Positions 52,204 through 60,449 of a DNA stretch of 64,000 nucleotides are shown here, piece by piece; the first letter of the stretch is position 1, and each line of letters begins with the position of its first letter. The DNA is taken from NCBI GenBank assembly GCA_046290675.1, contig JBKAHA010000003.1:744001-808000 (forward strand), in the 5' to 3' direction. This DNA is from Aureliella sp046290675. GTDB lineage: Bacteria; Planctomycetota; Planctomycetia; Pirellulales; Pirellulaceae. Below the pieces are notes generated by a model. The model saw only the letters and a list, made by a program, of their open reading frames with translations. It made no database searches and was not told where the DNA came from. The position numbers and the translations under genes are program-made.

Positions 52204-54510
52204 ATGTCGAACGCAAATCGTCGAGAAGTAATGAAGTCGTTCGGTGCTGCTGCAGCAGTTGCCGGCTTGGCCAGCGACACCAGCGCCAGTCCCGCCTACC
52301 CAGCGTCGGGAACGGAATGCCCTTGGGGCAAAACGCACGATCGCGTCTGGCTTGGCGGCGAGTACTGGGCCAACCCGATGGAAGACTGGCGAATTGTGGA
52401 CGGCGGAGCGGAAGTCCAAAGCGGCGGCGGTGGGCGAAACATCCATCTAATTACTCACCAAATTACGGATCCAAGCCAAGGCTTCGAAACGTCGGTACTA
52501 GTCCGTTGCGTGGCAAAATCGAACGTCGACGGCGGGGCGGGGTTTCGCATCGGTGTTAAAAGCGAGATCAACGAACATCGTTCGAACGTCTTCGCGAGAA
52601 GCGGCGTCCAGGCGGGGTTGCGCGAAGGTGTTTTGTTCGTCGGACGTTCTGAAGTGAAATGCAATGCCGATCTCGAAGCGGGCGTAATGCTGAAACTGAA
52701 GGCGGAGGCAACGGGGCAAGGCGGCGCAAAGGCCATCAAGCTTACCCTTACGGTTGGCGACACTTCGGTAACGACTCTGGTTGCTAACGATCAATTGATG
52801 GGCAATCTAGCTGTAGTCAGTAATTTCGATTTCAAATTAGGCAAGCAGCAAGGCGCACGTTATCGGTTCGAGAACTGGACCGCTGCTGGAGATGCCTTCT
52901 TGGTGGATGAGAGCCGTCGGTTTGGGCCGATCTTGTGGTCGATGTATTCGCTGAGTGATTCCCGATCTGACGAAGGCTTTGTCATGAAGCTAAGTGCGTT
53001 GACGGGACCGTTGGGAGAAGCGGATAACCAATCCGTCGAGCTGTTCATTGAGTCCGAAAACGAGTGGGCAAGTCTCGGGACCGCGGCGCTAGACACGGAT
53101 GCCTGGACCGCGACTTTCCGCATTCCGAACTGGGATGCCACCAAACAAGTTCCTTTCCGCCTGGTCTATCAGGAGAAACATACGGATTCATCGACGACGG
53201 CATCTGAGTGGACGGGGACGATTCGTGCGAATCCAAGTGGCCGTCCGCTGCGAATGGCCGCTCTGACCTGCCAAAACGATTATGGCTTTCCATACGAACC
53301 GGTCGCCAACAACGTCGCAGCGCTCGAACCGGATCTGATCTACTTCTCCGGCGACCAACTCTACGAAGGCCATGGTGGTTTCGGATTAATTCGCGAGCCC
53401 GCCGTACCAGCGATCTTGAATTACTTGCGCAAGTACTACCAGTTTGGTTGGGCGTTCCGTGAGCCAATGCGACATGCTCCGACGCTTTGTATTCCCGATG
53501 ACCACGATGTCTTTCAAGGCAACATCTGGGGTGAAGGTGGCGCGAAGATGAAAAACCTAGACCAGGGTACTTCGTCCAAGGGAGGCTATCGCGAACCTGC
53601 GCGGATGGTCAACGCGGTTCATAAAACGAATTGTGCTCATCACCCCGATTTCTACGACGCGACGCCCGTGAAACAGGGCATCAGTGTCTATTACGGCGAC
53701 ATGGTTTATGGCAACGTGAGCTTTGCCATCCTCGGCGATCGCCAATTCAAGAGTGGTCCAGAACGAGTCGAAACTGGGAGCGGGCGCGCGGACCATGTGA
53801 AAGACATGGACGTCGATACTTCGAAGCTCGACAAGCCCGGGCTAGTGCTGCTGGGAGAACGACAAGAGCAGTTCTTGAAGGCTTGGTGCGATGATTGGCG
53901 GGGACACAGCATGAAGGTGCTGCTGAGCCAGACCGTTTTTGCTGGAGCGGCGACCCATCACGGTGGAAAAGACGGGTACTTGAAAGCCGATTTGGATTGC
54001 GGCGGCTGGCCACAGACTGCTCGCAACCGCGCGGTGGAGATCATCCGCAAGGGGCAGCCATTGCACATCAATGGAGACCAGCACTTGGCTTCATTGGTCC
54101 AATACGGTGTGGACGAGCAACGCGACAGTTGCTGGTCATTCTGCACTCCCGCAATCTCGGCAGGCTACCCAAGGTGGTGGAGGGCAGATGAAGTTGGAAT
54201 GCCCCACGAACATCGACCGAAGCACGGCCTCGAACATACTGGCGAGTATCTAGATGGGCTCGGCAACAAGGCGTATGTCTACGCAGTCGGGAATCCTGTC
54301 GTTGGCCGAGATCGCAATCGATACAAAAAGGCGCATGAGAAGGCGAGCGGTTTTGGCTTTGTCACCATCGATACGGATGCCAAGACCTACTACCTGGAAG
54401 CCTTCCGATTCTTGGTCGATGCGACGAATCCTGGACCTGAGGATCAATTCCCCGGCTGGCCTTTGCTGATCCATCAGGAAGAAAATGGTGGCAAAAATCG
54501 GATCAGCTAG
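52204..54510 (+). CDS. Tat-exported PhoD-like phosphatase/phosphodiesterase
   Basis: 768 residues. A twin-arginine signal (ANRREVMKSFGAAAAVAGLAS) predicts Tat export. Residues about 30-340 form a beta-rich N-terminal region, unusually long. The metallophosphatase core follows: MAALTCQND, IYFSGDQLYE (metal-binding Asp), CIPDDHDVFQGNIWGEGG, SQTVFAGAATHHGG and INGDQHLASLVQYG (His ligands). PhoD-type enzymes hydrolyse phosphomono- and diesters such as teichoic acid or phospholipid headgroups, often under phosphate starvation. A repeat-rich gap follows. A conserved C-terminal Trp-rich segment ends the protein. Confidence 0.88.
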   Translation: MSNANRREVMKSFGAAAAVAGLASDTSASPAYPASGTECPWGKTHDRVWLGGEYWANPMEDWRIVDGGAEVQSGGGGRNIHLITHQITDPSQGFETSVLVRCVAKSNVDGGAGFRIGVKSEINEHRSNVFARSGVQAGLREGVLFVGRSEVKCNADLEAGVMLKLKAEATGQGGAKAIKLTLTVGDTSVTTLVANDQLMGNLAVVSNFDFKLGKQQGARYRFENWTAAGDAFLVDESRRFGPILWSMYSLSDSRSDEGFVMKLSALTGPLGEADNQSVELFIESENEWASLGTAALDTDAWTATFRIPNWDATKQVPFRLVYQEKHTDSSTTASEWTGTIRANPSGRPLRMAALTCQNDYGFPYEPVANNVAALEPDLIYFSGDQLYEGHGGFGLIREPAVPAILNYLRKYYQFGWAFREPMRHAPTLCIPDDHDVFQGNIWGEGGAKMKNLDQGTSSKGGYREPARMVNAVHKTNCAHHPDFYDATPVKQGISVYYGDMVYGNVSFAILGDRQFKSGPERVETGSGRADHVKDMDVDTSKLDKPGLVLLGERQEQFLKAWCDDWRGHSMKVLLSQTVFAGAATHHGGKDGYLKADLDCGGWPQTARNRAVEIIRKGQPLHINGDQHLASLVQYGVDEQRDSCWSFCTPAISAGYPRWWRADEVGMPHEHRPKHGLEHTGEYLDGLGNKAYVYAVGNPVVGRDRNRYKKAHEKASGFGFVTIDTDAKTYYLEAFRFLVDATNPGPEDQFPGWPLLIHQEENGGKNRIS

Positions 54511-54543
54511 GATAGCTCCTTCGCTGGAGCCTCTTGGGTAGTC

Positions 54544-54601
54544 GGCTAAGGCTGAACTCCGGCAAAGCGCTACAATGAAGTAATGGAGTTCAGGCTTAGC
54601 C
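54544..54601. repeat. Imperfect inverted repeat of the GAGTTCAGGCTTAGCC family
   Basis: Arms 54544-54560 and 54585-54601 match at 16 of 17 positions as inverted copies, enclosing 24 bases. Further partial copies occur at 54637-54662, 54698-54725 and 54735-54760. The core (TTGGAGTTCAGCCTTTAGGCTG and its complement) also occurs at 59334 and 59419. No coding sequence is present. Confidence 0.8.
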
Positions 54602-54744
54602 TGCCGGTATCCTCTTGATTTGGGGGGCAGAGCGGGCAGCCTAAATAAGCTGGACTCCAGCGAAGATCGCCGCAGCCGACGAGCAATCGCCGCGAATGTT
54701 GGAATTCAAGCTTAAGCTTGTTGCATCAACATTTGCAGCCTAAA

Positions 54745-54824
54745 GGCTGAACTTCAACAAGGCTGAACTTCAACAAGGCTGAACTTCAACAAGGCTGAAC
54801 TTCAACAAGGCTGAACTTCAACAA
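54745..54824. repeat. 16-bp minisatellite, five units
   Basis: Five uninterrupted copies of GGCTGAACTTCAACAA. The first unit is the end of a GCCTAAAGGCTGAACTTCAACAA element, a copy of the interspersed family around it. The array therefore arose by tandem growth of part of that element. It lies in the 541-base gap between the phosphatase gene and the gene at 55052. Confidence 0.97.
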
Positions 54825-55051
54825 AGAGGCGGACCAGTCCAGCGTCTACTGTGGGGGAGGGGCTGCAAGTCTGTTCTTGCAATCGCCCAGCGATCGTCAA
54901 ATAGCGATTGAGTATTCATTGGACTCGTTGCAAAATCTCTCGCCCTGTAGGGGCATGTTGATGCATGGCTCGACTCCGTCTCGAGTGGGGCCACGAAGTG
55001 ATACGAGACGATCTGGACTGATAAAACACCATCAAGGAAGAGAACGAACTA

Positions 55052-55984
55052 GTGGGAAACCCGTTTACGCAGAGCTGGATACAGGCTTTGACCGGGGCAG
55101 CTTCTAGCCCTTACGCTCGGCGTGTTAAGCCGAGTATTGATCTAGTAAATCGACTTGTTCGAAATCCGGACGTCGACGACCGTAAGCCAGCGGCCCGGGA
55201 GCTCTGGGATTATGCGTCAGAAAATCTGTTACTCGAGACTCTACAACTCTTGCCTGCAAGGCAGACGCGATGGGAGTTCAAGCCAGATGACGATTTTGTG
55301 TTTCAGCAGGAGGCGAAGCCCGCGCGCACTGAATTCGAGCAATGGCAGGCGGCACTTGGCATCGGCGAGCAAGCATTCCAATTGACCGCAGATGCGAATG
55401 CGGTCGAATGGGCAACGATGATTCGAGAGCAGGCGGTCCGAAAGCAACAAGCATTTTCACAGCCTGCGATGACAACGGCGACCACATTGCACCTACCCTG
55501 CACAGCACTTTGGAGCGGGAGCAAATGGGAGGTTCGTTTCGATTCGCCAGACTGGTTTACCTTGGAATACGAAGACTCCGTGACCGTAGACCGCTTGCCG
55601 GGTGACGAAATTGTGGACCATGGCGAAATGGTGTTTGGTGAAGCTGCGGCCAGGCTCTGCCGTGACGCGTCACGATGCAAGCCGACCGATGACCTGCAGT
55701 GGCGGCAGCGTGTCGATTCACTGACGGACCTACATGATCGCATCGAGCAGAGCGATCTGTCATCTCGCGCGAAGCAAGTGTGGAATGCGGTGTGGCCGGT
55801 CGTATATCGCGAAGAGAGTGTTCTTGCTGGCAAGGCGGACTTGGATGTGGTTCGTGGGGAGATGGCGAGTGCCATCAAGGCGGCTCCCGAGTTCACGTTA
55901 TGGACATTCGTCTTCGCAAAGCTGGTTTATCAGCTGAGTGCGGGCTATGGGCTCGGCTTCTGTGCTGATTTTGGATTAGATTAG
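55052..55984 (+). CDS. Conserved-looking protein of unknown function
   Basis: 310 residues, GTG start behind AAGGAAGAGA. No signal peptide or strong membrane segment. It is moderately acidic and Trp-rich, with helical segments such as VNRLVRNPDVDDRKPAARELWDYASENLL and EFEQWQAALGIGEQAFQLTADANAV. I recognise no family, and no catalytic motif stands out. Codon use and GC look like those of its neighbours. The sulfatase-DUF1080 fusion starts 75 bases later on the same strand, so the two may be cotranscribed. Confidence 0.75.
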   Translation: MGNPFTQSWIQALTGAASSPYARRVKPSIDLVNRLVRNPDVDDRKPAARELWDYASENLLLETLQLLPARQTRWEFKPDDDFVFQQEAKPARTEFEQWQAALGIGEQAFQLTADANAVEWATMIREQAVRKQQAFSQPAMTTATTLHLPCTALWSGSKWEVRFDSPDWFTLEYEDSVTVDRLPGDEIVDHGEMVFGEAAARLCRDASRCKPTDDLQWRQRVDSLTDLHDRIEQSDLSSRAKQVWNAVWPVVYREESVLAGKADLDVVRGEMASAIKAAPEFTLWTFVFAKLVYQLSAGYGLGFCADFGLD

Positions 55985-56059
55985 TGGCAGCATCGCCCTC
56001 CTTTGGTTTTTGCGCCACACTTCGCCGCAGCCCCGCTTCTGCTCTCCTACGAGGAAACC

Positions 56060-58297
56060 ATGATTCAAAACCCATACGTTTTGGAGCGTCGGGTACTTTC
56101 CGCTCTTTGTTCCAAATGTCGACCATTTGCGCTGATCGCACTTCTGATCTTTGCCTCACGCATGGAATCCAGCCCGATGGTCCATGCGACGGAACCGGCT
56201 GCCAACAGTGCTGATAGCGCTCGCCAACCCAACGTGATCTTCATTTTGGCGGACGATTTGGGCTATCGTGAGCTGGGTTCCTTTGGGCAGGAACTGATCA
56301 AAACACCAAATCTAGATCAGTTGGCAAAGCAAGGGATGCGGCTGACGCAGCACTACTGCGGCAACGCCGTTTGCGCACCGTCGCGCTGCGTCTTGCTGAC
56401 CGGCAAGCATCCTGGTCATGCATTTGTTCGTGATAATAAGTCGACTCCCCCCGAGGGGCAGTGGCCAATACCAGATTCCGAAGTCACCATCGCCGAAGCG
56501 TTTCAGCAAGCAGGCTATGTGACCGGCGCGTTTGGGAAGTGGGGCCTAGGAGGTCCGGATTCGACTGGCGAACCGCTTCGGCAAGGTGTTGATCGCTTCT
56601 TCGGGTACAACTGCCAAGCTCATGCGCACAGCTACTACCCGTCTTATCTTTGGGACAACGATCAGCGTATTGGTCTGGACAATGATCCAGAGATTCCCGG
56701 CCATGCAGGCCTAGAAGGTGCGGATCCAAGCAATCCCGAGTCATACGATCAATTCAAGGGAACCGACTACGCGCCGGACCGAATTAATGCACAAGCGTTG
56801 GAGTTTGTTCGGGCCAACAAAGACAAGCCGTTCTTTCTCTACTACCCGTCTGTGATTCCTCACGTCGCTCTCCACGTACCAGATGATGATCTTGAGCCTT
56901 ACCTAGATCTCGGTTGGAAGGACCCTCCGTTCACACGTGGCAAGGGATATGGGTATACGCCCCACTACACGCCTCGCGCTGCTTATGCGGCCATGATCAG
57001 TCGGCTGGATATGTACATTGGGAAGCTGCTGAGCCTGCTGGACGAATTAGGGCTCGCCGACAACACGATCGTCGTTTTCAGCAGCGACAACGGCACGACG
57101 CACCTTGGCCAAGAAGTGGACTACGAGTTCTTCAAGAGCGTTGGCGAACTGCGTGGTTTGAAGGGATCGCTCTACGAAGGCGGTGTCCGCGTACCAACGA
57201 TCGTGCGCTGGCCTGGCAAGATCGAAGCGGGATCAGAAAGTGACCGAATCAGCGGATTTGAGGACTGGATGCCGACTCTGTTGGACATGACTGGCAACGT
57301 GGATGCGTTTCCAGCTGGCATCGACGGAATCAGTATGGCCAAGACGCTGACCGGCGGTGAGCAAGAGGAACGGCCATACCTCTATCGTGAATTTGCCGGT
57401 TACGGTGGGCAGCAGACCATTCGTGTTGGCGACTGGAAAGCAGTTCGACAGAATATGCGTAAGGGCAACACGGAAATCGAGCTGTACAACATTCGCGAGG
57501 ATATCAGCGAATCGAATGATCTCGCCAGTCATCGTCCCGATGTGGTGGATCGACTAGCCGCGATGATGACGAGCGTTCGAACCCCATCGGAGGATTTTCC
57601 GTTGATCCCTTTTGATTCTCCGGTCGGGACCCAAACACCGAAGTTGAAGAGTGCATTCATCAACGGCGAAGGGCCTGGCTGGAAGAAGCTCGGCAAGAAT
57701 GACTTTGTTAATGTGAATTGCAAGGAAGATACTTGGCGATGGGACAAAGGCGTCGCCTACTGCACGGGTGATCCTGTCGGCGTGATTCGTACCCGGAAGC
57801 AAGTGAAGAATTTTGAGTTGGTTTGCGAGTGGAAGCACAAAAAGAAAGGCGGTAACTCGGGTGTTTTCGTCTGGGCGAGCCAAGAATCGATCGACAAGTT
57901 GGCTGCTGGCAAAGGTAGCTTGCCAGATGGTATCGAAGTCCAGGTGTTGGATCTGGGATACGCCGAGGTCTATTTGCAAGGCGGTAATGGGAATCGCAAG
58001 GCGGATTGGTTTACCTCGCACGGAGATGTCTTTCCGACCGGACCCGCCAAGATGAAGCCTTTTCCACCACTGTCTCCAAATGGCAATCGAAGTTTCCCAA
58101 GCAAGAACTTGACCAAGGGAATGGGCGAGTGGAACCACTACTACGTGCGCGCTATCAATGGCGAAGTGCGTTTGTGGGTCAACGGTGAAGAGGTGTCTGG
58201 CGGCACCGATTGTGATCCGGCCAGCGGTTATCTTTGCCTTGAGTCCGAGGGGGCCCCGGTCGAGTTCCGCAACTTGAAGATTCGTGAGTTGCCTTAG
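56060..58297 (+). CDS. Exported sulfatase fused to a DUF1080 domain
   Basis: 745 residues. Signal peptide around 23-45. The sulfatase part (about 55-520) has FILADDLGYRELGSFG, formylglycine motif CAPSR (Cys105), TGAFGKWGLGG and FSSDNGTTHLG. The C-terminal part (about 530-745) is a complete DUF1080 domain: GWKKLGKNDFVNVNC, KHKKKGGNSGVFVW, EVQVLDLG, GEWNHYYVRAINGEVRLWVNGEEVSGG, GYLCLESEG. It should remove sulfate from a glycan while the second domain binds or cleaves the sugar. GAGGAAA precedes ATG 56060. Confidence 0.93.
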   Translation: MIQNPYVLERRVLSALCSKCRPFALIALLIFASRMESSPMVHATEPAANSADSARQPNVIFILADDLGYRELGSFGQELIKTPNLDQLAKQGMRLTQHYCGNAVCAPSRCVLLTGKHPGHAFVRDNKSTPPEGQWPIPDSEVTIAEAFQQAGYVTGAFGKWGLGGPDSTGEPLRQGVDRFFGYNCQAHAHSYYPSYLWDNDQRIGLDNDPEIPGHAGLEGADPSNPESYDQFKGTDYAPDRINAQALEFVRANKDKPFFLYYPSVIPHVALHVPDDDLEPYLDLGWKDPPFTRGKGYGYTPHYTPRAAYAAMISRLDMYIGKLLSLLDELGLADNTIVVFSSDNGTTHLGQEVDYEFFKSVGELRGLKGSLYEGGVRVPTIVRWPGKIEAGSESDRISGFEDWMPTLLDMTGNVDAFPAGIDGISMAKTLTGGEQEERPYLYREFAGYGGQQTIRVGDWKAVRQNMRKGNTEIELYNIREDISESNDLASHRPDVVDRLAAMMTSVRTPSEDFPLIPFDSPVGTQTPKLKSAFINGEGPGWKKLGKNDFVNVNCKEDTWRWDKGVAYCTGDPVGVIRTRKQVKNFELVCEWKHKKKGGNSGVFVWASQESIDKLAAGKGSLPDGIEVQVLDLGYAEVYLQGGNGNRKADWFTSHGDVFPTGPAKMKPFPPLSPNGNRSFPSKNLTKGMGEWNHYYVRAINGEVRLWVNGEEVSGGTDCDPASGYLCLESEGAPVEFRNLKIRELP

Positions 58298-58400
58298 CGG
58301 TCGCCGGAAACAGACTGGATTGAGGGACTGGCGATTACGATGCGTTGCTCTCTGTCTAGAATAAGATCGATGTTCTTCTCCGAGCGGATCGGGACAACCT

Positions 58401-59309
58401 ATGGCTGAAGAGAGGTTGGAAATCGAGTCTAAGCAGAGCGAAGCCGACGAAAATCGTATCCAGACGCATTGGTCGGACGAGATCTTAGGGCGGCAATTTT
58501 GTGCCGCTTGCGGTGCGCCGAGGACCGGAGATTACTGCGCGGATTGCGGTCAAAAGTTCGTTTTGAAGCGACTCAGTTTATGGGAACTCTTGGGCGAGTT
58601 GTTCTCTCGAGTCACCGATCTTGAGCGTGGGCTCCTGTTCACGATCATCGCTATGTTCAAGCGACCTGGCGAAGTTTGCCGCGACTATGTTTCTGGCAAG
58701 CAGAAGCCCTATATCAATCCGCTGACCTATTTCTTTATTGGGGCCGCCGTACAGATTTTGATGTACTGGTCTATTCAAGGTCAGCTGCGTGATCAGCTCA
58801 CGGAACAGTTTGTTGGTCAATTACCGCCCGGAGTAGAAAACGGGGGGGAGCTCGAGCAGCTACTCGGGCAGCCGCCGGTGGATGTGCTGGTAGAAAGTTA
58901 CACGTCTGCCGTTCTACAGGGATACACTTACGTGTCGCTGTTCAGTTTCGTATTGCCGTTTGCATTTTGGCTGTGCCTATTCCACTCGGCGATGGGAACC
59001 CGGTTCAGAGTTGGTGAAACGATGGTGTACGCTTTGTTCACCTTCGGTCAGATCTTGATCTTGACCGCGGTTTTTGGTTTTTTCACCTTCCGCCTCGGGC
59101 CGAATGTACATATGGCAATGGCGATCGCGGTTTACACGTTGGTGTCGCAAGCCGCACACACGAAGTTCTTTGCATCGTCCTGGCCAGCTCGATTGCTTAC
59201 GTTTGTTGCTACGGCGTTGTCCGTGTTTTCACTTATGCTTGGGATCGGAGGCATGCTCTTGCTAACCATTGCATTTCGCGTTTTCTGGGCGATGCAGGCA
59301 GCAGGCTAG
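58401..59309 (+). CDS. DUF3667 zinc-ribbon membrane protein
   Basis: 302 residues. Residues about 34-53 carry a zinc ribbon with two CxxC pairs (FCAACGAP... DYCADCGQK). Then follows the DUF3667 signature (LERGLLFTIIAMFKRPGEVCRDYVSGKQKPYINPLTYFFIGAAVQIL) and about four hydrophobic helices. The family's function is unknown; it is widespread in planctomycetes and Bacteroidetes. It stands alone between a sulfatase gene and the ECF sigma module. The TM helices end in a short cytoplasmic tail. Confidence 0.88.
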   Translation: MAEERLEIESKQSEADENRIQTHWSDEILGRQFCAACGAPRTGDYCADCGQKFVLKRLSLWELLGELFSRVTDLERGLLFTIIAMFKRPGEVCRDYVSGKQKPYINPLTYFFIGAAVQILMYWSIQGQLRDQLTEQFVGQLPPGVENGGELEQLLGQPPVDVLVESYTSAVLQGYTYVSLFSFVLPFAFWLCLFHSAMGTRFRVGETMVYALFTFGQILILTAVFGFFTFRLGPNVHMAMAIAVYTLVSQAAHTKFFASSWPARLLTFVATALSVFSLMLGIGGMLLLTIAFRVFWAMQAAG

Positions 59310-59333
59310 CCGTTGATTTAGAGCTTCTTATCA

Positions 59334-59443
59334 GTTGGGGTCCAGCCGTTAGGCTGTCTGCCCTATCGTGCCCTTTTATCCTTTCCGCTGCCGTCGATTT
59401 CGTGCTTCGCAATACTGAGTTGGAGTTCAGCCTTTAGGCTGTC
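59334..59443. repeat. Two direct copies of the TTGGAGTTCAGCC...TTAGGCTG element
   Basis: Copies at 59334-59358 (GTTGGGGTCCAGCCGTTAGG...) and 59419-59443 (GTTGGAGTTCAGCCTTTAGG...), 85 bases apart. Both carry the AGCC..TTAGGCT palindrome. They lie between the converging DUF3667 and ECF sigma genes, where each could also form a small hairpin. They belong to the same family as the elements at 54544-54760. Confidence 0.8.
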
Positions 59444-59629
59444 TTACTTCTTTACATTCACGGATTTCGCTACGGAATTGGACAAGCTAAAGCAGATTCG
59501 CATTTTCCGAATACTTGCAAAGAGTCTTGCCGGCAACGAATTCCTTGGTCACGCTGTCGGATTCTCTGTTTACACCAAAACGAAAAATGCTCTAAAGCTC
59601 GAACTCCAGCGATGCATTCATTTGACGCG

Positions 59630-60217
59630 TCAGGAATCGCCAAGTTGCTGGCGAAGGCGACGTAAGATTCGCGACCGGTATTTGCGGATTGTCGCAGCGC
59701 CCAGTCCGAGCTCCTTGGCGACTTGCGCGACAGGCACATTGTCGATTGTAGACCGCCAGAACGCTTGGTAGGTCTTCTCTTCAAACTCGTTTTGAACTTG
59801 GGCAAGCGCCCGATGCACCAAGTGGCTCCACTGCGTCCGCTCCGTTTCGTCGGATGGGTCAATTTGCTCGGCGATTTCACGAGTTGCGTGCAACGCCGTG
59901 CTTCCGCCACGAGCTGGTGGATTGCGTTTCCCGGCCCGAGCGGAATCAATGATCTTATTTCGAGTGATGGTCCATAGCCATGCTCGGAAGCTGCCATTCT
60001 CTCGAGTCGGTTGATATTGGTCGAGCGAGCGCACGACGGAAAAGAAAACATCTTGGATGAGGTCGTCAATCTGATTCTCAACGACGCCTGCCCTTCGGCA
60101 CCAGAATGCGACAAGCGGTCGGTACAAGTTGACGAGCGATTGCCAGGCCTTCGATTCGTTGGCCGATACCCGTTCGAGCAGGCTCAAGTTCGTTGATGTG
60201 GAGCTGTCAGTCGTCAA
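59630..60217 (-). CDS. ECF-type RNA polymerase sigma factor (module 2)
   Basis: A 195-residue sigma factor with only regions 2 and 4. Region 2: ESKAWQSLVNLYRPLVAFWCRRAGV, NQIDDLIQDVFFSVVRSLDQY, FRAWLWTITRNKIIDSARAGKRNP. Region 4: NEFEEKTYQAFWRSTIDNVPVAQVAKELGLGAATIRKYRSRILRRL. This wording is common among planctomycete ECF factors. Start TTG 60217 is supported by GGGAG at 60228-60224 on the minus strand; an in-frame start at 60307 would add 30 atypical residues. It diverges from a giant kinase gene 232 bases away, which suggests joint regulation. Confidence 0.92.
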   Translation of the reverse strand: MTTDSSTSTNLSLLERVSANESKAWQSLVNLYRPLVAFWCRRAGVVENQIDDLIQDVFFSVVRSLDQYQPTRENGSFRAWLWTITRNKIIDSARAGKRNPPARGGSTALHATREIAEQIDPSDETERTQWSHLVHRALAQVQNEFEEKTYQAFWRSTIDNVPVAQVAKELGLGAATIRKYRSRILRRLRQQLGDS

Positions 60218-60365
60218 GGAATGCTCCCGAAAGTGGCCGTGTTTGGGCGGCGGCGTGCGATGAAATGTAGGAACCAAGAGCTTCTGGAAAAGTGCTGTCA
60301 CGCCCAAATCGTTAAGGAGAATACGGGACGGGGTGAGTTCTTTACTGTCCGTCTATTGTGATCTA

Positions 60366-60383
60366 ATCCATGCTACCATGGAT
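60366..60383. promoter_or_regulatory. Perfect inverted repeat in the sigma/kinase divergent promoter region
   Basis: ATCCATG and CATGGAT, a perfect 7-bp inverted repeat with a 4-base spacer, lies 66 bases before the kinase ATG and about 150 bases before the sigma start. The size and symmetry fit an operator for a dimeric regulator, but it could also be a chance palindrome. Confidence 0.35.
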
Positions 60384-60449
60384 TTCGGCTGTCCAACGCG
60401 GCGTAGGAACTCCTTATGTTCGCACGCTTCGCACATCGAAAGGCGAGCT

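Noticed and set aside
54510..54840. Transposon remnant
   Set aside because: Repeats are short and palindromic, with no transposase fragment or terminal target-site duplication seen.
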